In this document: positions 1 through 6,744 of the stretch, piece by piece | Numbering within the stretch: the first letter of the stretch is position 1 | Layout: the number at the start of each line of letters is the position of its first letter | Source of the DNA: Puniceicoccales bacterium | GTDB lineage: Bacteria > Verrucomicrobiota > Verrucomicrobiia > Opitutales > UBA953 | Assembly (NCBI GenBank): GCA_031285745.1 | Contig: JAITVQ010000096.1 | Location: 1 to 32,050 of the forward strand | Length of the DNA stretch: 32,050 nucleotides | Direction of reading: 5' to 3' | The notes under the pieces: generated by a model | The model's database searches: none | What the model was told of the DNA's origin: nothing | What the model saw: the letters and a program-made list of their open reading frames with translations, nothing else | Translations under genes and position numbers: made by a program

Positions 1-2
1 AG

Positions 3-428
3 CGGATCGTGGCGGATTTTGGAATTTCCATGACCTATATGGACGTGCGTTTTCTTGTCGATGACTTGGACGTTGTCTTGAAGGACAAGGAGCCGGAGCC
101 AACCAAGGCTCCTTCGCCCGAGCCCAGCAACGAGGTTGCTCCTGATGGAACTCCGCCAGCAGAGCCACCTGTTGCGGATGAGACAGGCACTGGTGATGCA
201 CCTTTGGCAGGCGGGAAAGTCAGCGTCACGGTCGATCCCATTCAACGACCCGGTGTGGCGCTGGGAGGCTCGGTTACTTTCTCGGATGGACAAACGGGGC
301 AATGGCAACTCGACCAATACGGGCAATTGGGTTTTGTTCCACCGTCGAAAGGCTACCAGCCTTCACCAGAGGACATCCGCGATTTCCAGGCGGCGCTTCA
401 ACAGGAGCTGGCGAAGTTGGGATATTAG
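3..428 (+). CDS. C-terminal part of an unrecognised protein (5' end outside the window)
   Basis: The reading frame is open from the window edge (codons start at base 3) to a TAG at 426-428. A GTG at base 9 could be a start, but the frame continues upstream and the first residues (RIVADFGISMTYMDVRF) read like the inside of a folded domain, so I treat it as 5'-truncated. About residues 30-70 are a Pro/Glu/Ala-rich linker. A small globular C-terminus follows, with a GQWQLDQYGQLGF stretch and a predicted amphipathic helix (SPEDIRDFQAALQQELAKLGY, final 21 residues broken here as SPEDIRDF then QAALQQELAKL). I do not recognise a family. The Pro-rich spacer suggests two domains joined by a flexible linker, perhaps envelope-associated. 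It converges on mtaB with about 80 bp between the stop codons. Confidence 0.55.
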   Translation, partial: RIVADFGISMTYMDVRFLVDDLDVVLKDKEPEPTKAPSPEPSNEVAPDGTPPAEPPVADETGTGDAPLAGGKVSVTVDPIQRPGVALGGSVTFSDGQTGQWQLDQYGQLGFVPPSKGYQPSPEDIRDFQAALQQELAKLGY

Positions 429-507
429 GATTTCGCGGTCAGTGAATTTCGGCGAAAGTTTCCCAATGCGTGAGGCTGGGTGCGGGATTGGTTCCGACGT
501 TTCCTGA

Positions 508-1878
508 TTAATCCTCGGCTGTCTGTATCCAAGTGCCTTCGACAAAGTCGGCGGTTACGGTATCCAGACGCACCCAGCCCATCTGGTTGGCCAGATCTTT
601 TCCTGGGACTTGGGCAGCCGGAATGACAACACGGATATAATTATCGGTATAGCCCGGCCAGGTATTCTCACTGGGATCCTCGAACAGCACCTTTACTGTC
701 CGGCCAAGGTGTTTGGCATGGAAGTCATAAAGACGTTGGGCGGAGAGTCGCCGCAGGTGGGCGCTCCGTTTTTGACGAAGAGGAACGGGGACTTGGTCGC
801 TTCTACGGGCAGCCGGAGTTCCCTCCCGCTCGGAGTAGGTAAAAACGTGGGCGTAGGAGAAGGGATTTTCCAAAAGAAAACGGCAGGTCTCATCAAACTC
901 CTCTTCTGTTTCTCCCGGGAACCCGATCATGATGTCAGCCCCAAGGCATAATTCAGGAATGCGTTGGACGGCATCGCGGGCAAATTCGGCATATTCTTCC
1001 GTGGTGTAGCGTCGGCGCATATCATGCAGGATACGGTTGCAGCCTGATTGTAACGGCAGGTGCAGGTAGGGCAGGAGCGGGTGCTGTGGGTCTGCCATGC
1101 GATCCAGTAATTCCGGCGGAACGGTAGTGGGCTCAATGCTGCTGATCCGAAGTCGGTCTATTCCCGGCACTTGGGCCAGCGCATCGACGACATTGACGAT
1201 ATCGCATCCACCATTGCCATAAGTCCCGATGTTGACCCCGGTGAGGACCAGTTCCCGTACGCCACGGGAAGCCAACGAATTTGCTTCGTCGAGCATGTTG
1301 AGAAAGTCGCGTGATCTGGCTCGTCCCCGGGCGAAGGGAATGATGCAGAATGAACAGACGAAGTCGCAGCCTTCCTGCACCTTGAGATTGGCGCGCTTGT
1401 TGAAGGGTCTTTCCCCGGCAAATGCGATGGAGAAATCATCCCGGCTGATCCGGTCCCGGACAATGACCGGGGTGCTGTTTTTCTCCCCGGTGCCGATGTA
1501 TTCCAACACATTCAGCTTATCTTGGTTGCCTAGGATCAAGTCCACCCCGGGAATGGAAGCGATCTCCTTGGCTCCCATCTGCGAATAACATCCCACGACT
1601 GCCGTGTAGGCATGCGGGTTTTCCGTGATAAATTGCCGGATGCTCTGGCGGCACTTGGCGTCGGCCAGCCTTGTGACAGTACAGGTGTTGATAATCGCAA
1701 GGTCGGCTTTTTCGCCAAATGGGACCATGGTGTAACCCGATGCCGCGAGCTTGTCGCGCAGCAGCATCGTCTCCGCCTGGTTCAGGCGGCAGCCGAGCGT
1801 GTGCAGCGAGGCACGCTTTGACGTGGAGGCATCAAGACCCATTCGCCCGAAAAAGAAGAGGGATAACCGGGCTGTCAA
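508..1878 (-). CDS. mtaB: tRNA t6A37 methylthiotransferase MtaB (radical SAM)
   Basis: MtaB adds a methylthio group to C2 of N6-threonylcarbamoyladenosine at position 37 of tRNAs reading ANN codons, using two [4Fe-4S] clusters and SAM. All expected parts are visible. The N-terminal UPF0004 domain has cluster cysteines C30 (HTLGCRLNQ), C66 (NTCTVT, the MtaB-type motif) and C97 (VVGCYSQ). The radical-SAM core has CDFVCSFC (C171, C175, C178). The C-terminus (GRTVKVLFEDPSENTWPGY) is TRAM-like. The NTCTVT motif and short N-terminus favour MtaB over MiaB or RimO. The ATG at 1878 gives an unusual hydrophobic leader (MTARLSLFFFGR); an internal ATG at 1842 (MGLDASTSK) is equally plausible and leaves more room for the promoter shared with the divergent dUTPase gene. 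Length (444-456 aa) is normal. Confidence 0.93.
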   Translation of the reverse strand: MTARLSLFFFGRMGLDASTSKRASLHTLGCRLNQAETMLLRDKLAASGYTMVPFGEKADLAIINTCTVTRLADAKCRQSIRQFITENPHAYTAVVGCYSQMGAKEIASIPGVDLILGNQDKLNVLEYIGTGEKNSTPVIVRDRISRDDFSIAFAGERPFNKRANLKVQEGCDFVCSFCIIPFARGRARSRDFLNMLDEANSLASRGVRELVLTGVNIGTYGNGGCDIVNVVDALAQVPGIDRLRISSIEPTTVPPELLDRMADPQHPLLPYLHLPLQSGCNRILHDMRRRYTTEEYAEFARDAVQRIPELCLGADIMIGFPGETEEEFDETCRFLLENPFSYAHVFTYSEREGTPAARRSDQVPVPLRQKRSAHLRRLSAQRLYDFHAKHLGRTVKVLFEDPSENTWPGYTDNYIRVVIPAAQVPGKDLANQMGWVRLDTVTADFVEGTWIQTAED

Positions 1879-1940
1879 CTGCCGGGTATTTTCTGGAGTT
1901 CACGCTTGCCAGCCTATTGGTGGGCGATTCGATTAAACGC

Positions 1941-2312
1941 ATGGATAAATTGGAGCACATCTTTGAGATGCAGGCGCAGCTCAACAAGCGGATCGGTGTC
2001 GTGACCGACGGGATGAGTGACGAGGATAAGGGCAAGTGGGTGTTGAATTACACCCGGGCCATGCAGCAGGAAATTGCGGAACTTATTGATTCCGTGCCTT
2101 GGAAATGGTGGGCCAAATACCAGAAATTTGACGAACAAAATGCCCGGGTTGAAGTCGTTGACCTTTTCCACTTTTTGGTTTCCATTGCCCAAGTGCTGGG
2201 AATGAGTCCCGAGGACGTCTACCAAGCCTACCTCAAGAAAAACAAAGTGAACCACGAACGCCAGGATTCCGGCTACGTCGCCAAAAATGCAGATGACTCC
2301 AAGCACATCTAA
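1941..2312 (+). CDS. dimeric all-alpha dUTP diphosphatase
   Basis: A 123-aa protein of the all-alpha NTP pyrophosphatase superfamily (dUTPase_2/MazG-like fold), expected to hydrolyse dUTP to dUMP and keep uracil out of DNA. The Mg-binding ExxE...ExxD signature is present: E44-x-x-E47 (QEIAEL) and E71-x-x-D74 (EVVDLFHF). The intervening WKWW segment and the following VNHERQDSGY tail are typical of the dimeric dUTPase branch, not of MazG proper. The longer open frame from 1719 overlaps the start of mtaB and has no similarity to the family, so I chose the ATG at 1941. No Shine-Dalgarno is visible. The gene is divergent from mtaB, with only about 60-100 bp for both promoters. It could also act on other dNTPs. 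Confidence 0.85.
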   Translation: MDKLEHIFEMQAQLNKRIGVVTDGMSDEDKGKWVLNYTRAMQQEIAELIDSVPWKWWAKYQKFDEQNARVEVVDLFHFLVSIAQVLGMSPEDVYQAYLKKNKVNHERQDSGYVAKNADDSKHI

Positions 2313-2350
2313 TCTCACCTCTTTTCGCTAACCCAAATCTTGTCTTCCCC

Positions 2351-3016
2351 ATGTCTCGTAAAAACAAACTTCGCTTTAGGGGTGCCTTCACCCTCATAGA
2401 ACTCCTGACAGTCATTGCCATCATTGGCATTCTTGCGGCGGCCTTCTTTGCCATTGGCAAAGGGGTCGTGGCGGCACAGAATACAGGGCGGGCTCGTGGT
2501 GATATTACCACCATGAAGCAGGCGCTTGAGGCATTCAAGAAAAGCTATAGTGAGTATCCGATGATTTCAGGTGGATCATCCGATTCAAAGGCATGGCAAC
2601 AGGCTCTTCATGATTGTTTGACCGGCACCAAGGTGCTTAAGCGGAAAGACAATCAGATCCAGTTGCTTGATTATCAATCTGCCCGCAACGATACTTCCAA
2701 GACAGCCCAGAAAAAGAGCTTTCTCTCGGAGGCAAATATCGCCGTGGATGATCCCAACAATCAAACTACTGCTGTCTTCGTTGATCCTTGGAGCAATCCT
2801 TATGAATATCGATACGCTACAATTTCCGGCGGCAGTGTCAGTACACAATGGGAACGACCAGACTATCTGCTGATTTGTGCAGGGGCGGAGTATAATGAAC
2901 CGACTACTACTGCGGACTATTTTATGGGATCAATGGAATCCGACGGGAAAGTCCCATCCAATTATTTCGATGACAAGTATCGTGCTGATAACATCACCAA
3001 CTGGAAACTTGAGTGA
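2351..3016 (+). CDS. type II secretion/type IV pilin-like pseudopilin
   Basis: A 221-aa secreted pseudopilin. The N-terminus MSRKNKLRFRGAFTLIELL carries a short basic leader followed by the hydrophobic helix. Cleavage by prepilin peptidase after A12 puts Glu at mature position 5, as in classical pilins; cleavage after G11 would put it at 6. The hydrophobic stretch (TVIAIIGILAAAFFAIG) anchors and assembles the subunit. The C-terminal half contains VDPWSNPYEYRY, the GspG-like DPWxNPY motif, and is followed by WERPDYLLICAGAEYNEP, which matches the domain these proteins carry in Verrucomicrobiota. It is not next to any secretion-machinery gene here. Such isolated pseudopilins are very numerous in this phylum and their individual roles are mostly unknown. 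Two hairpins follow. Confidence 0.88.
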   Translation: MSRKNKLRFRGAFTLIELLTVIAIIGILAAAFFAIGKGVVAAQNTGRARGDITTMKQALEAFKKSYSEYPMISGGSSDSKAWQQALHDCLTGTKVLKRKDNQIQLLDYQSARNDTSKTAQKKSFLSEANIAVDDPNNQTTAVFVDPWSNPYEYRYATISGGSVSTQWERPDYLLICAGAEYNEPTTTADYFMGSMESDGKVPSNYFDDKYRADNITNWKLE

Positions 3017-3056
3017 TATAGATATACCTTGTTAAGGTATCGTCAGGTTCTTTTTG

Positions 3057-3095
3057 AAATTCCTCCGGCAAGATGCTGCCGGAGGAATTTTGTTT
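3057..3095 (+). terminator. intrinsic terminator of the pseudopilin gene
   Basis: A perfect 14-bp stem (3057-3070 with 3077-3090, core CTCCGGCA/TGCCGGAG) and a 6-nt loop AGATGC, followed by TGTTT. It begins 41 bp after the pseudopilin stop codon. Confidence 0.8.
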
Positions 3096-3107
3096 ATGGG
3101 GAAACAA

Positions 3108-3138
3108 AAAACACGCCTGTGGATTACAGGCGTGTTTT
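3108..3138 (-). terminator. terminator of the kdgK-side cluster, possibly bidirectional
   Basis: A perfect 13-bp stem (3108-3120 with 3126-3138, AAAACACGCCTGT and its complement) with loop GGATT. On the minus strand the stem is followed by a T-rich tract (TTTTTTGTTT), so it should stop transcripts leaving the sugar-kinase gene. On the plus strand it ends in TTTTGA and may back up the first terminator. Confidence 0.8.
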
Positions 3139-3161
3139 GATAGAGTAATCCAAGAAGGTTA

Positions 3162-4253
3162 TTAACGCACAACTCGGGCTCCGCCGCCCTTCATGAGCTT
3201 TTCAACTTCCTTCTGGGTGGCCATGGATGTGTCACCGGGGGTGGTCGAGGCAAAGGCTCCGTGGGCGGCACCGTATTCCACAGCGAGTTGCGGATCATTC
3301 TTGGAGAGGAATCCGAATTGCAGGCCGCTGGCGAAACTGTCGCCACCGCCGACACGATCGAGAATTTCGAGGTTCGGATATTTGCGGCTTTCGTAGAATT
3401 TGCCGGCGTGCCAGCAAATGGCGCTCCAGTCGTTGATGGTGGCGGATTTCACGACACGTAGCGTGGTGGCAGCCACCTTGAAGTTCGGAAACTCTTTTAC
3501 CGCAGTCTCGATCATGGCCTTGAAGGCATCAATCTCGATGGCACTGATGTTATGATCGACGCCCTTGACTTCAAAGCCGAGCGAGGCGGTAAAGTCTTCC
3601 TCGTTTCCGATCATGACATCGACATACTTGGCGATTTCACGATTTACTTCCTGCGCCTTTTTCAAGCCACCGATGCTCTTCCAGAGGGAGGGGCGATAGT
3701 TCAGGTCGTAGGAAACAATGGTGCCGTGTTTCTTGGCAGCCTTGACCGCCTCAATGGTGAGGGCAGCAGTGGTTTCGGAGAGAGCCGCGAAAATACCACC
3801 CGTGTGGAACCAGCGGGCACCGTGCTTGCCGAAGATGTCTTCCCAATCGAAATCACCGGGTTTGAGCTGCGAGGCGGCAGTGTTGCCACGGTCGGGTACC
3901 CCGACTGCTCCGCGAATCCCGAAGCCGCGCTCGGTGAAATTGAGACCATTGCGGACGGTGCGTCCAATGCCATCGTCTTCGCGCCACTTGATGAAATCGG
4001 TGGCGACGCCTCCTTGCATGACGAAGTCTTCAATCAGGTGCCCGACTTCATTGTCCACGAAGGCGGTGCAAACAGCCGTTTTCAGGCCAAAGCATTTGCG
4101 GAGGCCGCGTGAGGTGTTGTATTCGCCGCCGCCTTCCCAGGCGGTAAACTGGCGAGCGGTGCGCACCCGGGTCTCGCCTGGGTCAAGGCGCAGCATGATT
4201 TCGCCGAGCGAAATCTGGTCGAACTGGCAGGAGGAAGCTGGTTTGATGTCCAT
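3162..4253 (-). CDS. kdgK: PfkB-family sugar kinase, probable 2-keto-3-deoxygluconate kinase
   Basis: A 363-aa ribokinase/PfkB-family kinase, expected to phosphorylate 2-keto-3-deoxygluconate to KDPG for Entner-Doudoroff-type cleavage. PfkB signature 2 is clear near the C-terminus (DRVGGGDSFASGLQFG), with the catalytic base at D305 and the anion-hole glycines just before it. The N-terminal substrate side has GEIMLRLDPGE and GGGEYNTSRGL, in the style of KDG kinases, and SYDLNYRPSLW (181-191) is characteristic of that group. Length is a little above the usual 310-340 aa. It is the last gene of a minus-strand cluster after two dehydrogenases. No KDPG aldolase or uronate isomerase is in the window. 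Fructokinase or another sugar-acid kinase is the alternative; substrate assignment is inference. Confidence 0.82.
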   Translation of the reverse strand: MDIKPASSCQFDQISLGEIMLRLDPGETRVRTARQFTAWEGGGEYNTSRGLRKCFGLKTAVCTAFVDNEVGHLIEDFVMQGGVATDFIKWREDDGIGRTVRNGLNFTERGFGIRGAVGVPDRGNTAASQLKPGDFDWEDIFGKHGARWFHTGGIFAALSETTAALTIEAVKAAKKHGTIVSYDLNYRPSLWKSIGGLKKAQEVNREIAKYVDVMIGNEEDFTASLGFEVKGVDHNISAIEIDAFKAMIETAVKEFPNFKVAATTLRVVKSATINDWSAICWHAGKFYESRKYPNLEILDRVGGGDSFASGLQFGFLSKNDPQLAVEYGAAHGAFASTTPGDTSMATQKEVEKLMKGGGARVVR

Positions 4254-4288
4254 AAAGGGAATGGAAAATACGATGAAAAAGAGTGGAT

Positions 4289-4390
4289 GAACCGCGAATA
4301 GACGCGAATGAACGCGAACATTTTTAGATGCAAAGACGTATAAAGGGATAAACCGAAGGATTCGTGTTCATTCGCGTCTATTCGCGGTTC
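4289..4390. repeat. palindromic repeat with CGCGAATNNA decamer arms
   Basis: An inverted repeat with 29-nt arms (4289-4317 and 4362-4390) matching at 28 of 29 positions around a 44-nt centre. Each arm is made of a roughly 10-nt tandem word (CGCGAATAGA, CGCGAATGAA, CGCGAAC). It fills most of the gap between the Ldh-like gene and the sugar kinase, so the cluster transcript would carry a long hairpin here. No T tract follows, so it does not look like an intrinsic terminator. Confidence 0.85.
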
Positions 4391-4402
4391 TTTTGCGTAT
4401 TC

Positions 4403-5491
4403 TTACACTGCGGTTTTGAATGACGACACTTCCCACTTGGGCAGGCCGCACTCTTCGGCGATTTCGTTGAAGGCGCCAATTTCGGCATCGCTGAAGAGCA
4501 GTCCGCCGTTCTTGTCGGTACGAGCCGCAGCCAGGGCTTCGATCTGTCCCGGCATGATGCAGGCTTCGTTGCCATGGCCCAGAATGTCTGCGAGAACCTT
4601 TTTTATGTTTTCCTGCTGTGCCCGCCCTTGGGCAAAGTGCCTTGATGACATTGCCTCGGGATGGATGACCTGAAAGAAGAAGCAGGGGGTCTGTTTCTCG
4701 CCGGAGACCGGCTGGCGACAGCGAAGCGTGGGTGTTGAGCCGCCGATGAAGGCTGCGTAAAGTTCGTTGATAAGTGAAAGACCATAGCCCTTGTGCGCGC
4801 CGAAAGGCAACAGGGCCACCGCTTGCTTGGGGTCTGTGGTAGGTTTGCCGTCCTTATCCACGGCAGCGTTGGGCGGGAGGTCCTTGCCTTCGCGGGCGAG
4901 TTGTTGGACGCGGCCCATGGCAACGACGGAGGTTGCCCAGTCAATGACAACGGGGTAGCCGAGGGCATCGGTGGTCGGGAGTCCCCAGCTGTGCGGGTTT
5001 GTTCCGAGGGTTGGATATTTACCGCCGAGCGGGACGACTTCGGTGAGTGCGGCAGTGCAGTTGGTGTAGGCGATGTAGCCGCGCTTGGCGGCTTCCATGA
5101 CATAGCCGCCGCCCCAGAGGTAATGGAAGGCATTGTCCACGCTGACAGTTCCCGTGCCGTATTTCTCGGCCAGTTGGATGCAGGTCTCGATGGCTTCAAG
5201 GGCGGTGGCCTGGCCGAGTTTCTTGTTGGCATCCCATATTTCCGCCGCCGCGAAGCGGGAGGGCAGTTTATCGATCCGGGCACCGGGAACACAGCCGCCG
5301 TTGCCCGAGCCGAAGAGGTGATCAAGGTGGAGGGCCTTGATGGCATTGTGGGTGCGTATACCATGGCGCGAGGCCATCGCCGCCATTCGACTGGCAGCCT
5401 TGGCTTCGTCTACACTGTAACCACGTTTTTGATACGCGGCCTCGACGAGGGCATTGTGTTGGGATTCGGGAACGACGCGGAAGGTTTCCAT
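4403..5491 (-). CDS. Ldh_2/malate-lactate dehydrogenase family NAD(P)H-dependent oxidoreductase
   Basis: A 362-aa member of the Ldh_2 family (malate/sulfolactate dehydrogenases, ureidoglycolate dehydrogenase, 2,3-diketogulonate reductase YiaK). Visible family motifs are the His-containing MASRHGIRTHNA (H43, aligned with the catalytic His), DNAFHYLWGGGYVMEA (116-133), LGTNP (162-166, nucleotide/substrate pocket) and FGAHKGYGLSL (230-240). These enzymes reversibly reduce 2-oxo acids to 2-hydroxy acids with an unusual non-Rossmann NAD-binding fold. The substrate cannot be read from sequence. Its place between a D-2-hydroxyacid dehydrogenase and a KDG-type kinase suggests a sugar-acid or keto-acid intermediate. 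The ATG at 5491 has no Shine-Dalgarno. Palindromic repeats sit on both sides of the gene. Confidence 0.85.
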   Translation of the reverse strand: METFRVVPESQHNALVEAAYQKRGYSVDEAKAASRMAAMASRHGIRTHNAIKALHLDHLFGSGNGGCVPGARIDKLPSRFAAAEIWDANKKLGQATALEAIETCIQLAEKYGTGTVSVDNAFHYLWGGGYVMEAAKRGYIAYTNCTAALTEVVPLGGKYPTLGTNPHSWGLPTTDALGYPVVIDWATSVVAMGRVQQLAREGKDLPPNAAVDKDGKPTTDPKQAVALLPFGAHKGYGLSLINELYAAFIGGSTPTLRCRQPVSGEKQTPCFFFQVIHPEAMSSRHFAQGRAQQENIKKVLADILGHGNEACIMPGQIEALAAARTDKNGGLLFSDAEIGAFNEIAEECGLPKWEVSSFKTAV

Positions 5492-5538
5492 GGAGTGCGG
5501 TGGTTGAGGCTAAGGTGAAATGTGCTATGGGATGAGGT

Positions 5539-5641
5539 AATTAAGAATTATGAATTAAAAATTAAGAATTGGGCAGCGAAGCTGCCGCTAGCGGACGCGA
5601 AGCGTCCTCATTCTTAATTCATAATTTTTAATTCATAATTA
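5539..5641. repeat. palindromic element: AATTANN heptamer arms around two GCGAAGC mini-hairpins
   Basis: The left arm (5539-5570) is four tandem heptamers of the form AATTANN plus AATT. The right arm (5610-5640) is the inverted equivalent, again four heptamers. The GC-rich centre holds two perfect hairpins with GAA loops, GGCAGC-GAA-GCTGCC (5572-5586) and GGACGC-GAA-GCGTCC (5593-5607), separated by the palindrome GCTAGC. The right arm supplies two of the three bases of the stop codon of the upstream dehydrogenase gene (TAA at 5641-5639 on the minus strand). Confidence 0.88.
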
Positions 5642-6598
5642 AAATTTGTTCGCCTGGGCGATGGGTGGCTTGCCGTCGAGGAATAGGAGCAGGTTTTCCA
5701 GCGCCATGCCGGCTTGGCGTTGCACGCTCTCATGGGTACGGGAGCCAATGTGGGGCGTGACGATGCAATGGGGAGCGTGGAGGAGTGGATGGTCGGGAGG
5801 AGGCGGTTCCACATCGAGAACGTCGGTGCCGTAGCCACCGAGATGCCCGGCCTTGAGCGATTCGACCACGGCAGCATTATCGATAAGTTCGCCGCGTCCG
5901 CAATTGAGCAAGATTGAGCCTTTGCGCATGATTTTCAACGTGGTGGCATTAATCATGCCATGGGTCTTGGCCGTGAGATTGGTATGGAGCGAAATAATAT
6001 CCGAGGCGGAGAGGAGGTCGGTGAGTTTTTCACAACGGGTCACATTATGGGCCTTGGCAAAAGCATCGTCCCAATAAGTGTCGTAGGCGACGGCTGGCAT
6101 GCCGAAGGCCTTGGCGCGAATGACCATTTCCTTGCCGATGCGCCCAAGTCCGACGATGCCGATGGTTTTTCCGGCGATTTCGTGTCCGACATGGCGAGTC
6201 CAGCGTCCGGCTTTTGTCTCGGAGATGTGAAAATCGAGTTCCTTTACCAGAGTGAGCAACAGGCCGAATGTGTGTTCGGCGACGGTGGTATGATTAACTC
6301 CCGGAGTAAAGGTAACGGGGATCTTATTGGCAGTAGCTGTGGCCACGTCGATTTTATCAAGACCGATGCCATATTTGGCGATGATCTTCAGGCGGGGCAG
6401 GGATTTTTCAATGACCGCCTTGGTAATGGCGTCATCTCCGCAGAGGAATCCGTCGAATTGTCCGGCGAGCTCGAGCATGCGAGCCTCGGTGAGAGGGCCG
6501 CGTTCACAGACAACTTCGTGGCCGGATTCGGCAAGGCGTGTCAAATGCGGGCCGGGTGTGTCTTGAAATGATGTGGTGGTGAGGAGGATGCGAGCCAT
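5639..6598 (-). CDS. D-2-hydroxyacid dehydrogenase (phosphoglycerate dehydrogenase-like)
   Basis: A 319-aa NAD-dependent D-isomer-specific 2-hydroxyacid dehydrogenase. The Rossmann motif is GIVGLGRIG (147-155), with D173 at the end of beta-2 favouring NAD over NADP. The catalytic triad is R235 (NCGRGELID), E264 (LDVEPPP) and H283 (TPHIGSRTHE). It lacks the C-terminal ACT domain of the long SerA type, so it is a short form such as SerA-like, glyoxylate/hydroxypyruvate or phosphonate-type dehydrogenases. The clustering with a keto-acid oxidoreductase and a KDG-type kinase points to sugar-acid catabolism more than to serine synthesis, but that is inference. It is the first gene of the minus-strand cluster and is divergent from the GH13 gene, with about 150 bp between them. 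Its stop codon lies at the edge of the heptamer palindrome. Confidence 0.87.
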   Translation of the reverse strand: MARILLTTTSFQDTPGPHLTRLAESGHEVVCERGPLTEARMLELAGQFDGFLCGDDAITKAVIEKSLPRLKIIAKYGIGLDKIDVATATANKIPVTFTPGVNHTTVAEHTFGLLLTLVKELDFHISETKAGRWTRHVGHEIAGKTIGIVGLGRIGKEMVIRAKAFGMPAVAYDTYWDDAFAKAHNVTRCEKLTDLLSASDIISLHTNLTAKTHGMINATTLKIMRKGSILLNCGRGELIDNAAVVESLKAGHLGGYGTDVLDVEPPPPDHPLLHAPHCIVTPHIGSRTHESVQRQAGMALENLLLFLDGKPPIAQANKF

Positions 6599-6744
6599 GG
6601 GAAAAGCAGTAGAATATAATCCATCATGCCTTTTATTTAGGGCAATTCAAGGCTAGGGTAACTGTTAAATGGTTCTGCCTTGGCACCAACCCTCACGTTT
6701 CAGGCATTGCCAAAAGGTAATAGTAACTTCACTTTTTTTTGTTC

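Noticed and set aside
136-507. 123-aa ORF overlapping the first gene in another frame
   Set aside because: It overlaps the supported frame, has no family resemblance and shows the composition of a shadow frame.
1719-1940. 74-codon N-terminal extension of the dUTPase
   Set aside because: The extension overlaps the mtaB start on the other strand and is low-complexity Arg-rich sequence; the family begins at the internal Met at 1941.
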